Assembly (NCBI GenBank): GCA_905178155.1
Contig: CAJINV010000009.1
Location: forward strand, 1,746,659 to 1,810,658
Direction: 5' to 3'
From: Amoebophrya sp. A120
Lineage: Eukaryota > Sar > Dinophyceae > Syndiniales > Amoebophryaceae
Length of the DNA stretch: 64,000 nucleotides
The notes under the pieces are model-generated. The model searched no databases and was not told the DNA's origin. It was given only the letters and a program-made list of their open reading frames with translations. A program made the translations under genes and the position numbers. Shown one piece after another: positions 1-9,899 of the stretch (position 1 is its first letter; each line of letters opens with the position of its first letter).

Positions 1-250
1 GCCAAGCCAAGCCAAGCCAAGCCAAGCCAAGCCAAGCCAAGCCAAGCCAAGCCAAGCCAAGCCAAGCCAAGCCAAGCCAAGCCAAGCCAGGCAGGAGCAA
101 GGCAAGCCAAGCCAAGCCAAGCCAGGCAGGAGCAAGGCAAGCCAAGCCAAGCCAGGCAGGAGCAAGGCAAGGCAAGCCAGGCAGGAGCAAGGCAAGGCAA
201 GCCAGACAGGAGCAAGGCAAGCCAGGAGCAAGGCAGGCCAGGAGCAACCC
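1..250. repeat. GCCAA pentanucleotide satellite, degenerating rightward
   Basis: About 18 perfect GCCAA units fill the first 90 bases. After that, units alternate with a variant containing GGCAGGAGCAAGGCAA and decay by about position 250. The array runs off the left edge of the window, so its true length is unknown. It is not the usual telomere repeat. It may be a subtelomeric or intergenic minisatellite. Confidence 0.95.
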
Positions 251-1800
251 AAGACGCACGGCATGGCGCAGCGAGACGCGCCGCCCGCGGAGACGACAGT
301 GGCGCTACGAGAGCACCAAAAAGACGAGTGCAACAATTTTCATACCGTCGCGATTCGCAAAAAAGCGCGCAAAAACGCAACGCAAAATGGTCCGCCCCGC
401 GTGCGCCGTAGCACCGGGCGAAACGAAAAAGCAGCAGCCGCCCCAGGCAAGACAAGCCGCATCGCTTGAATTGCCAGAGGCAACGCCAACCACGAGCGGA
501 GTGCCTCCATTCCGAAAACAGGAAGCGCGACGCTTCCGCTGTTGTCACGTAGCGCCCAAGTCGCAGCGTGCCACCGTGATTCACTTTTTACCTCCCAGCA
601 CTCAACGGTCTCAAAAACAAATACGACTACTTCGCTCACATTACAATAGTAATTTCCACCGCCCCAGCTGCCCCCACACAAACGAAGTGAAAAAAATTAT
701 ACCGGTCTTTTGATGAAATCAACTACATGTTGTGCATTCTTGTGCTTTTTTTTCAAAGTGAACAGGAAACGGAAGAGCTGCAGCACGTTCTTGATCAAGT
801 TGCAACATTCAAAAAAGCAGGACCATACGATTGCACGAATACGAAAATCGTCATCACCCACAACTTGTCCTGAGCTTCTGATTCGAGGAAAATCAACGAC
901 ATCCACATTGCGAAAAATGCCAACCGACGGTGCAGCTGCAACCTCCCACGATGCACGATTGGAAATTTAATATAGTTTAGTTAAGGTACTAGTTATGGAA
1001 AACGATAGAATCCTGCATCAAATCTTCACGACGGTGCCTCATGGGCCCCCTCCAACGAAAGGGCAACCTCTGTGTGCATCAACCCGCCACACCCAGCATA
1101 GTAGGGCATCGTCATGTCGTGCTTGTTTACCACAAAATGCACGAAAAATGTGTCGCAACGGGTAGACACGAAGAAGAAGAACAGACACTGTCTACAAATT
1201 TCAAAGACTCTCGAGCCCGAGGTGGACAAGAGAGTAACGACTCCCTGACTGGTTCTAGTACTAGTAGAGAGCTCATGCGTTTCTATTTCGTAGAATGGAA
1301 TTCGAATTGGCTGCGCATTTGTTCATTTTCGAGTTTTCACGCCAGTGGCTGCAAGGGAAAATTTAGATCATCTGGGATACAGATGCTGTTGCGTAGCAAA
1401 AGCGTAAAGGCACTATAAATGGAAGGGCTTCTCGTCTGTAGTCGATGCCCTACGATAGAAGGCAAGTGACGGCTTCTGTGCGTGCTTTCGTTCCTATTCC
1501 AGATGCTGCAAAGTAGGCGACGTGAGAAAGCATACCATCGTGCAGAAAAACGACGACGAGAGATGTTGTATAGTCTCAATCTGGCTGTCCTTGTAGACCT
1601 TATGCTGTCGGGGAACGAATAGTGAATTTGATTTCGCGTCCGGGTCTACATGCGCATGCCGAAAAGGGTAAGGGTAGTCAACGTACTAGTGTACTCGCGA
1701 TCTTCATCTTCGTGCCAATCTTGGTCTAGACATACATTGAGAACTCCACGGAACAGATATAGAAGAAGGTTGCATTTTTTAAGAGCAAGAATCAAAATGA
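251..1800. other. Intergenic, no supported gene
   Basis: Only short overlapping open frames on both strands are present, none with a recognisable domain or consistent composition. A 14-base motif, GTTCTAGTACTAGT, sits at 1252-1265 and recurs at 25730 and 37705. Confidence 0.6.
1252..1265 (+). repeat. GTTCTAGTACTAGT motif, copy 1 of 3
   Basis: A 14-base identical motif, partly palindromic. Copies are also at 25730-25743 and 37705-37718, all outside coding exons. Confidence 0.6.
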
Positions 1801-1805
1801 TATAG

Positions 1806-1828
1806 TTACAACCATAACGGGGGGTCTA
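1806..1828 (+). repeat. Left terminal inverted repeat of the 4 kb element
   Basis: These 23 bases are the exact reverse complement of 5827-5849. They are preceded by TATAG (1801-1805). Confidence 0.9.
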
Positions 1829-1926
1829 TATTAAAACTTCAGAACTTGTAGAAAACTTGTCGAAAACTTTGAAAAGCAGAGAAAATAGACGACGCGAAGC
1901 CACCAAGGGCCGGCGCTCCTTTCTTG

Positions 1927-2150
1927 GCGCCGTGCCGCCGTGTTTCGTGGTCGTATATGATGGCCGACACAAGGCGAGCGCGCTGGCGCCGGTCACACGT
2001 GAATCGCGGGCGGAATCCTCTTAAAAAACTGCTAACCTCTTACGCGCTTGGGCCGCGTGGCATGCTGCTTCGTGATAGGTTTCGACCCCGGGGCCGAAGC
2101 TGACGGCTGTACTTTTTACATGCGGCGCCCACCGTCGTGGGCAACCTTGT
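1927..2150 (+). repeat. Inner inverted arm (left), related to 4612-4850
   Basis: Read on the plus strand, this segment resembles the reverse complement of 4612-4850. Shared blocks include GGTCACACGTGAATCGCGGG, TTCGTGATAGGTTT and a TTTTACATGCG block, in the same order and similar spacing. The arms are diverged and gapped, so they are an old inverted duplication within the element. Confidence 0.75.
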
Positions 2151-2589
2151 GCACCAAGGCACGGCGCAGGGTCAAAGACGCGAACATCTAAAGCATTGCT
2201 GAGGGTATTGCTTTCGCAGGATCTGCGTGGCGATTTGCGCACGTTCTTTTTTGCACTTTTACGCTGCTCCTGAAAAATGGAAGCCGAGGCCCCCACGCCA
2301 CTTTCCCGACCACCCGTTTTTTTGTCAAGGGCTAAACAAGCTAAAAAGGAAACTTGGCCAGGACTTTTAAAAAACTTCGAAAAGGGGCACCGAAACAGTT
2401 CCGGGCCCTAGCAGAATCCGCCGCGGAGGGCTTCAAGAAGAGCCGCCAGGCTAGAATCTCGGCAGAGGTTTTGCCCGGCTCTTTTCCGGCGCATCAAAAG
2501 AGGACAGCGAAAGCCTTCCGCTTTTTGGCCCCCGCCATGCCCTCGAGCCAAAATCAGAATAGCCTCATCGCCAGGCTCTACCTCATCCC

Positions 2590-2940
2590 CCGCGGGCGTC
2601 CTCGAGCCGGCCGGCTGTCAATCCAACAGCCCCCCCCTCTTCTACCTCGCGCCGCTGTCCCCCTCTTCTACCTGCCTCGCGTTGCGCCACAGACTCCAAC
2701 TCTTCCAGGCGGGCCCAAGAAGGTAGTGGCTTCCGAGTAGAAATAAATCCCATCTCCGGGCTGTGCTGCGTCTTCCACTTCCTCGAGTCGGCCGGCTCTA
2801 AATCCCACAACCCCCCCCTCTTCTGCGTCGCGTCGCAGTCCTCTTCTTCTACCTCGCGGGGCGTGACGCACTCCAACTCATCCCGAATTTGCATTGCTGC
2901 CTGAGTGGCTTCCGAGAGTAGTCTCTCAAGTCGGGAAATA
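2590..2940 (+). repeat. Diverged tandem duplication of about 180 bp
   Basis: Two copies follow each other. Each has CTCGAG(C/T)CGGCCGGCT, then a C-rich run, CTCTTCT, a TCTACCTCGCG block, ACTCCAACTC and a GTGGCTTCCGAG block. The second copy begins near 2770. Inside the 4 kb element. Confidence 0.7.
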
Positions 2941-4611
2941 AGTATAGTGATACCCAATCCAGTACCAATCCCCAACTCCAACCCATCCCGGAACTAAGAC
3001 CCAAGCCCACGCATATCCCTCCCTTCGCCATCCGATCTAATATCCAAAAACCCAAAAGCTTGACTAAGCGAACCCCATTCATCGCAAAAGTGCCGGCATT
3101 GACAAAACATAACAAAAAAACACCACCAGCATACCATCGGCGCTGGAGCAATGCTGACTTTGGCACGGTGGTACGGCGGAGGCCAAAAAATGCGACTTTT
3201 TTGCATGCTGTGCTGTTTCGGCGAGCCCGAAATGAGCCCGAAAAGAGTTCGAAAAAACTTTTTTTCTGGCCTCCCTTCTCGAAGCTCCCCGCGGCGGATT
3301 CTGCTTGAAACCGGCACTGTTTTGGTGCCCCAAGTGAAAGCTTTTAAAAAGTTTTTCAAAAGTTTTTTTTTCGGGAATTAGCTCGGGATTCATTTTTTTG
3401 TTCATCCCATGGCCGCCCTGGCTCTTTTTGGCCATAAAAATCCAGAATTTGGAAAAAAAAAACCTAAAAAATTCTTCTGGGGGTCTGGGGCCGCAAACAG
3501 GAGGGGGCCCGGCGACACGTCGGCCGAGACAGGCTCCCTGGTGTGCTTGCAATATCACGCGACGGCCTTGCCATGTCGGGGGCGAAATCCTCGCGCGGCA
3601 CGCCCACAATGGTTCTGCCCGTGCTTCCCAAGCCCGGAAGGCTTCCAAAAATGCAACCAGGCCGCCGCCCCGGGCCTGGTGAAATAACACAGAAAAACCC
3701 ACGCGACTGGCACGCAAACCACTTCGCGCGGGCAGTCGGAATATGACGCGGAGGGCCTATGACGACCGGGCCATGAAGAAACGAGGCCCGAAAACGGAAA
3801 CGCGGCGTGGAGGTTTCCTACGAATCTGCCCAAAAAAAATTTCAGAAAAATTTCAAAATTGACGCCCGGACGATGGATGGGGCGTCAAAACACCTCAAAA
3901 CAAATTTCAGAATTTGCCCGAGGGCGCAAAATCCCACACGTTTGCAATGAAGTCCAAACTTCTGAAATTTTATCTGAAATTTTTTTTGCGCGTTTGAAAT
4001 TTTGTCTGACATTTGTTTTGGTTGTCCGGGCGGATTTTCTTCGGAAGAAGAAATTGCCCGGCAACAATTTCATTTTTCGGAGAAACCCACCCAGACAACC
4101 CAGGAAACCCGGAACACCACTGCGCCAACACCCTCCAACACTGCGCCCCCCACAATACTCCCCACCCTACCCTTCCACACAGAGCTGCCACAGAAAACTC
4201 AACAAAAGGAAAACGAGGGCGAGACCGCCTACAAACGACCACGCCACTCGGGGCCAGGCCATTGCAGGCCAAAACATGCGCCGGGCGCAAGCTTGCTGCA
4301 GACGGCCCACGCCGGAGATTACCCACGCAAGAGAATAAAAAAGACGGGCACAACGCCGAAAAGTTTTTCTTTGGATTTTTTTCGCTTTTTTTTTGGATTT
4401 TGTTTGCGAGGCGCTTGGATTTTCTTTGCGTTTTCGGCTAAGGGGCAAAATGTTGCGAATTTTTGAGGGCCAGAAAAGCGGCGTCGTGCCATCGGTTTTG
4501 GTTTTTCACATATAGCGCAAAAATGCAAAAAAAAAACTTTTCAAAATGGACGCACAGGTCGCGTTTTGCCTCAGGATTCGGGCAAAAGTTGAAAAAGCGC
4601 GCTTTTTTGCC

Positions 4612-4850
4612 TACGCGGTGCCGCCGTGGATAACGTTACCCCCCACGCTATTCGTCGCATGTAAAATATGCAACCTTTCGCCCCGGCTCCGGGGTCCAAA
4701 CCTATCACGAAACAGGGCTGCACGCTGTTCAGACGCGTAATAAATGACAAATCTGCTGAGAAGATTCCGCCCGCGATTCACGTGTGACCGACGGCAGCGC
4801 GCGCGCCTTTTATCGGTCAACATATATGACCACGAAACACGACGGCACGG
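4612..4850 (-). repeat. Inner inverted arm (right), related to 1927-2150
   Basis: Partner of the left inner arm, in inverted orientation. It lies about 930 bases from the right terminal repeat, against about 55 bases on the left. The right side therefore seems to have gained sequence, including the telomere-like tract at 5158-5250. Confidence 0.75.
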
Positions 4851-5157
4851 CACCACAAAGACGACAAAACCTGAGCCGCGAGCTTTGCCGATTTCGCAGG
4901 CAATGCCACCCTGCTTCGTGTCTGGGTAGCGCTTCTTTTGTACTTTTTGAAGACTCAACAGCCCAACTCCTTTCTGGCAGCGTGCCGCCGTGCCTGGGGT
5001 CAGAACAGGCGCCAAAAAGATAGCGGAGGTCAGAGTTTGCTTCTTCGACTGCGCCGCTTTTTCTTGTAGTAATTACAAACGCAACGCGGCGCAGGGGCGC
5101 GCCCCCTGGATCTCTCCAGACACACCTCTCGCGGCCGGCGCGCTGCGCCTGAGAACC

Positions 5158-5250
5158 GAGGCCCTAGGCCCTAAGCCCTAAACCCCAAACCCTAAGCCCG
5201 TGCCAGGTGAAAAGGAGGAGGGCCAAACCCTAGACCCTAGACCCTGCTAG
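5158..5250 (+). repeat. Telomere-like CCCTAA-type tract
   Basis: The stretch contains CCCTAGGCCCTAAGCCCTAA followed by CCCCAAACCCTAAGCCC. About 40 bases on comes CCCTAGACCCTAGACCC. These are degenerate matches to CCCTAAA-type telomere repeats, located inside the 4 kb element near its right end. Confidence 0.7.
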
Positions 5251-5826
5251 CCACAAAGGAGGAGGGCTGGCCCCGGATGGGGGGATGGCCACCCCAGTGC
5301 GTTGGCCCCTCGGTCAAATAAACAACATGGCCACCCAAGTGCGTGCCTGGGGCAACTCTGCACTGTTCCGAACCCGCTGCCAAGCTGTTGGCGTTATTTT
5401 CTTATTTTCGCCAATGCCTTTGCTTTTGCGGCGCAAGGGGATTCCTGAGCCAGGCTAGGCTTTTGGGCTTTGTTTTTAGTGCTAGGGGTCTCTCTTTGAT
5501 ACTACGAACAGCGAGCAGATCGCTTTGGTCCTTGGCCTTGACCGCGAAGCACGCCGATGCTGCACGTTGTGCCACCAGGCTCGGCGCGGCCCCAACCTTC
5601 TCTGATGCGGGCGCTTTTCACTCAGGTGAAGTGCGCAAGCTGGGGACCCACGAAAAACGCAGGGCCCCATCGGTCACACAGGAACCACGATGGCAAGCTG
5701 CGGCCCATTCTCGTGCTGGCCGTGTGGTCGCTGGCTACGAAGTTTGGAGAAAGCCTCGCGGACGAGCAGGCCTTCAGGAAATTCAAAGTTTTCAAAAAGT
5801 TTTCCAAAAGTTCTGGAGCCGATGAC

Positions 5827-5849
5827 TAGACCCCCCGTTATGGTTGTAA
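5827..5849 (-). repeat. Right terminal inverted repeat of the 4 kb element
   Basis: Exact reverse complement of 1806-1828, followed by the second TATAG at 5850-5854. Confidence 0.9.
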
Positions 5850-5854
5850 TATAG

Positions 5855-6590
5855 CAATGAAATCTATGAAGATGACGTCGACTAACGATATTCGTATTGC
5901 GTTTGTATGTTGCATTTTTTTGAAATTCGAATTCGAAACTGTACTACGTCTTGCTGGAACTGAGAAAAGAATATATAATATCCTACATGAAGCTGCTGTA
6001 TTTATTTGGAGTGTTGTATAGAACGGCGAAGATGAGAGTAAAAATGTTTTCAACGTTGACGTCGTGGAAGAACGTCAACATGGATAAAGTCGTCTTGACT
6101 GGCTCGCTGCAGATGTGAGGCAGTGCAGCATGCACGCTTAAAAAAGCCGTGGTGTGCTACATCTACAACACGTCGAAAAGATCCAGCTGCACGTCCGTCA
6201 ATGCGGCATGAGAATGAAAATTACCATGCATTACTTAGAGTGGCAAAACATCAAAAACAGACAGTGCAAGTATATTAGTCAAATGCTGGACGACGTCATC
6301 TCGTGGATGTACTGAAAATGCAAATATATTGTAGAAATTGGGGGGGGCGGCGGCCGGGCGGTTGTGGATGCGGTGGGTTTTAATTACGGTTGCTTTATTG
6401 TTCGACTACGTAGAGTATCTATTGATGTTCTTGCGCTTTCTGTGGTTTAGGTGTCTTCTTGCTAACAGTGTCTACTTCCTCCTGGTGACGTTGTGGCAGT
6501 ACGTAGCAGCGGAGCAGCACTCGTTGTTCAGTGTAAAAAGGATTCAAAGTCGTTTTTGATCATCGTTCTTCGGTCAAGTAGACGACGACC
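5855..6590. other. Intergenic, no supported gene
   Basis: No domain-bearing frame is seen. A 73-codon hydrophobic plus-strand frame at 6338-6559 has no support beyond being open. Confidence 0.6.
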
Positions 6591-7533
6591 CTAGGCGGCG
6601 GAGCAGTAGGCCAGCTCGTCGTCATCGAGCAGCTCGAATTCCTCAGCTTCGTCGTCTTCCGGGGCTTCCTCGCAGAAGATAAAGTCGTCGTCTGTTGTAA
6701 CGGAAAGGCTTCTTGTTTTTCATTTTCTTTTCGTTTCGCATTTTTCCCCTCGACATATGGGTATGGCCAAAGGCTGTGTATCTATTATCTAAAAGAGTTA
6801 TTTCAATATCAATTAAATTCATCGGAAAAAAAAGAATACGAGTAGTACCTTCATCAGCATTTTTGTCTTCGAAAAATTTCCAGCCAGCGGCTTCCCATTC
6901 GTCATAGAATTTCCACCCCACGCACTCCCAATCCGCGCGCTCGGTGTCGGATTTCGGGGGCTCGCCGTAGGTGGCTTCCGCAACGTCCTTGTACCATTGC
7001 GCGCCGGTTTGCTCCCAATCCGCAATCTCCTCCTCGGTGGGCTCGTGGAAGGTCTGGCTTTCCGCATCGCAAAAGTACGTGTGAGATTTCTTGTAGTCGC
7101 TGCTGGCGCTGCTGTTCCACCAGTCGAAGTGCGCGCTGTCCGGTTCAGCCGACCAGGACCAGGAGCTGTGGTAGTAGTCGTCCTCGCGCTGCTCGTTCTT
7201 GTAGTGGTACTCATCTTCGTCGGTCGTCCACGCGGCATCCTTCTCCTCCTCCGGCTGCTGCTCATCGTCTTCCTTCATCTTCTTGCTGTAGAACTTCCAG
7301 CCATTGCTGAGCCACTCCGCGACGTCCGAGGCCTCCGCGGGCTCGTAGTCTTCCTCGTTTTTGTAAAACTTCCAGCCAGCAGCAAGCCAGTCGGCCAGTT
7401 CCTGAGACGTCGCCACGCGGGTTGTGCTGTCAGCATTTTTTCCGTCAAACGATTCACTCTCGTCACAGCTGCGGTCTTCACTGTGGAATTTCCAGCCGGC
7501 GGACAGCCAGTCTGCGAGTTGCTCGATCGTCAT
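6591..7533 (-). CDS. Acidic tryptophan-repeat protein (two exons)
   Basis: The ATG is at 7533. Exon 1 (7533-6849) reads into a GT donor. A CAG acceptor lets exon 2 (6691-6591) restore the frame and end in a strongly acidic tail closing at TAG. The intron is 6692-6848, 157 bp, GT-AG, phase 1. The product of about 261 residues carries at least six short repeats of the form ADWLxAGWKFY, spaced by acidic, serine-rich linkers. I see no signal peptide, membrane segment or known domain. The gene directly downstream of its relative at 7775-8710 (which is 5' to it on the minus strand) has the same W-x(4)-GW motif, so the two are tandem paralogues. The regular aromatic motif in an acidic background suggests a binding repeat, but the ligand is unknown. 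The repeat family is unrecognised. Confidence 0.75.
6692..6848 (-). other. GT-AG intron of the W-repeat gene
   Basis: The donor follows GATGAAG; the acceptor is TTACAACAG. Removing 157 bases joins G+AC into an Asp codon and continues into an acidic C-terminal exon, whereas reading through gives an unrelated basic tail. Boundaries are inferred from phase and composition. Confidence 0.7.
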
Positions 7534-7667
7534 GACGTTTTGCTAATGCATGGCAAAAGTACCGCACTACTAGAGCAGAGCTGGAAAGGAACTGAACACG
7601 AACAAAGAATTTTCATGACAAGTTAGCTTTAAATCGAGGAGCGCTTGCGCGCGCTTTGCCAAAGCGC

Positions 7668-7708
7668 GATGATCTGGTAACCAAAGCGGCTTTGGTTACC
7701 AGATCATC
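7668..7708. repeat. Perfect 20 bp hairpin between the two W-repeat genes
   Basis: GATGATCTGGTAACCAAAGC (7668-7687) is followed by one G and then its exact reverse complement (7689-7708). Immediately upstream, GCGCTTT-GCC-AAAGCGC makes a second small stem. It lies in the short gap between two co-oriented genes, so it could be a 3' processing signal, a tiny inverted-repeat element or a structured RNA. Confidence 0.9.
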
Positions 7709-7774
7709 AAAGCTTTCAACTGGAAAAGAAGATGAAGATGGATTTCTCATACTCATGCACTATTTCTATCTGTA

Positions 7775-8710
7775 TTAGTATTGAATTCCAAACCAATAAG
7801 CACAACAAGGGTGAGCGCGATATTTTTGCACTGGATATTCTTGGTCGTCCGAGGATTTATTTTCATCGTCAGTGATGTCGATGCACTGCTCGACGTTGTC
7901 GGTCTGGGTCGAGGATTCGACGTTGTACTTGTAGCTGTGTCCGCCCCACTTTGTGTTCTCCTGCTGCTCGTTTTCGTCGTCGTCCTGTTCCCAGAAGAAC
8001 TTGTTTGCGGACATGAAGCCGGACCAGTCATCACTGTCATCTTCCGCGTCGAGCTGGTCCTCGTCATCTTGCTCGACCGGTGCTTGTTCTTGATGCGCGT
8101 CGCACTCGGCGTCCTTCTGCATGGTCCACCGCCAGCCGTTCAGGTGCCAGGTGTTCGGATTTTCCGGATCGTAGTGCTCTTCACTGGCCGCGGAAGCGTT
8201 GGCGCTGCTCTCGTCGTCCTCATTCCACCAGTTGTACTGGTTGTCCTTGTTGTGGTGCTCTTCGTCCCAGTTCCAAAAGTCATAGCCGTACTTGTTGTTA
8301 TTCCACGAGTACTGGTAGAGGTCGTCGTAATCCTGGGGCGCGTAGAAGTCGTTGTAAGAGCCGTAAAAGCAGTCGAAGTTGCTGTCGTACTTCTTTTTCT
8401 CCTCTTTCTCCTGCTCTAAGGCCAACAACGTGGACGCCAGGGCGGCCTCGACATCCGTGGTGGCGGAAGCGAAAGTGCAGCACAGGGAATCCGGTTCCGG
8501 TTCTTGTTCGGCAGATTTTACCTTACCATGCTCCGTTTCATCGTCCTCCTCTTTGCGCTCGTAGGTCTTCCAGCCGGCCAAGTGCCAGGTGGAGGGGTCC
8601 TCAGCGTTGTATCCGTCCACATGCTTCCAACCACGCGCCGCCCAATCCGCAGCCTCTTCTTCGCAAGATGTGCGAGACTGGGTCACCAACTCCATCGCTG
8701 TCATTGTCAA
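7775..8710 (-). CDS. Acidic, aromatic tryptophan-repeat protein, paralogue of 6591-7533
   Basis: A 311-residue frame from ATG at 8710. It opens with a cluster of acidic residues and the motif ADWAARGWKH, then STWHLAGWKT and later NTWHLNGWRW. These are the same W-x(4)-GW unit as in the neighbouring gene, in the two-part form 'AEDPSTWHLAGW / PENPNTWHLNGW'. The middle is rich in Asp, Glu, Tyr, Asn and Trp (many YND/NWWNED-like patches), and there is a weak coiled coil near residues 95-110. No signal peptide or known domain is seen. The final 15 residues are hydrophobic and unlike the rest, so the true 3' end may be spliced as in the paralogue. Function unknown. Confidence 0.7.
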   Translation of the reverse strand: MTMTAMELVTQSRTSCEEEAADWAARGWKHVDGYNAEDPSTWHLAGWKTYERKEEDDETEHGKVKSAEQEPEPDSLCCTFASATTDVEAALASTLLALEQEKEEKKKYDSNFDCFYGSYNDFYAPQDYDDLYQYSWNNNKYGYDFWNWDEEHHNKDNQYNWWNEDDESSANASAASEEHYDPENPNTWHLNGWRWTMQKDAECDAHQEQAPVEQDDEDQLDAEDDSDDWSGFMSANKFFWEQDDDENEQQENTKWGGHSYKYNVESSTQTDNVEQCIDITDDENKSSDDQEYPVQKYRAHPCCAYWFGIQY

Positions 8711-9899
8711 GTCTGGCTTGCTTTGATGCTGACGACTGTCGCTGTGTTGAGACTAGCCTAGATTTTTATGACGTTTTTCTTTTTTCCAACAACGCAGGAC
8801 GGAAAAAACCTAGAACTTTTTCCAACTCGTTGGTCTGGAAGTTCGTTGTAAATGGTTGGAAACAACGTCGAAATTAACGAATGTAGATTTATTTTTGAAA
8901 CGGGCAAATAGAAGATGAGTGGCTGTTTCCACATTTTCGATGCGTGCGTTTTTCATATTCATATTCGTTTTCAGTACAATGGACGGTGGTGGAATCAGTA
9001 ATTTGCGATGGCAAAAAACCATTGCACGAATGCCCGGAGATATTAGGGACGACTTTGTAATGTACGACGAGAGTGAAAATAGTCATGTACGAAGTCTACG
9101 TCGAGTGGCAAGTTGCATCATTTGCCACGATGTGGACGGTGCTTTTGTTTTTCTACCATACTAGGGAAATATTTGATCTACCACAAATAACAAGACCCGG
9201 ACGATGAATCAACGATGTTCCCTATCGATTCGACTACGACTTCTTCTTGTTTGTTTCATATTTCTACAAATCGGACGGCATCTTAAGATCCATGCTCATG
9301 CGGTATTGCTTGCCGCTTGACCGACTGGACTTGTGTCTGGCGCTATCAACAGATTCTGATTCAATGAGTGCGCGTCTAGGCGATACTTGTAATTCCGAAA
9401 AGCCTGCTGCTCCTGACCGCATTTTTAAAGCGGTCACGACCGAATTCGAAAGTTCTGAGTCCTGTGCTTTAGATACGTCCACTTCTAGTACTCGATTACC
9501 ACAACCACCTAGTGATTTTTTATGTCAAGACGCTTTATTACGGCAACATCGATGCACGCCGTCTGTCAGTCGCAGATTTCCTGTTTCATGCGCGATTGAA
9601 GTACGCACACAGAAAGTAAGAACAAGCTGTCATCCTCGAAATCGTGTTTGCACGGACACGTTTTCAAAGCACAATGCCCGTAGTTTTTGTCTTAGCTGCG
9701 GAGCCTGTGCCCGTGCCAGGCCGAGGCACTGACTTGTTGTGGATTCATTCTTGCGTTGGTCATGGTCGCTTCGTCATTTTACAAGAACATCACTTTATCT
9801 TCGCTTGAACTTGATGCGGTTTGCTGTGTCTGTATCTATTGATGTCGGTCCTAGTATACCGGCATGCACACTTCTCGCAGTGGTCGTCGTCCTTGTATC
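8711..9899. other. Intergenic, no supported gene
   Basis: A plus-strand frame of 161 codons (9247-9732) is Ser/Arg/Cys-rich, has no recognisable domain and opposes the orientation of all supported genes. I treat it as unsupported. Confidence 0.5.

Larger units (their letters stand above)
1806..5849. mobile_element. 4 kb terminal-inverted-repeat DNA element without visible transposase
   Basis: The two ends are a perfect 23-base inverted repeat (1806-1828 and 5827-5849) starting TTACAACCATAACGGGGGG. It is flanked by a direct repeat TATAG at 1801-1805 and 5850-5854, the expected target duplication. Weaker inverted similarity continues inward for about 45 bases (a run of GAAAACTT units on both sides). 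Deeper inverted homology joins 1927-2150 with 4612-4850. The open frames inside are short, overlapping and GC-rich, with no transposase or helicase motif that I can see. It is therefore most likely a non-autonomous or composite (foldback-like) element. The family is not recognised. Confidence 0.85.

Noticed and set aside
9247-9732. 161-codon plus-strand frame
   Set aside because: No domain, skewed Ser/Arg/Cys composition and opposite orientation to every supported gene.
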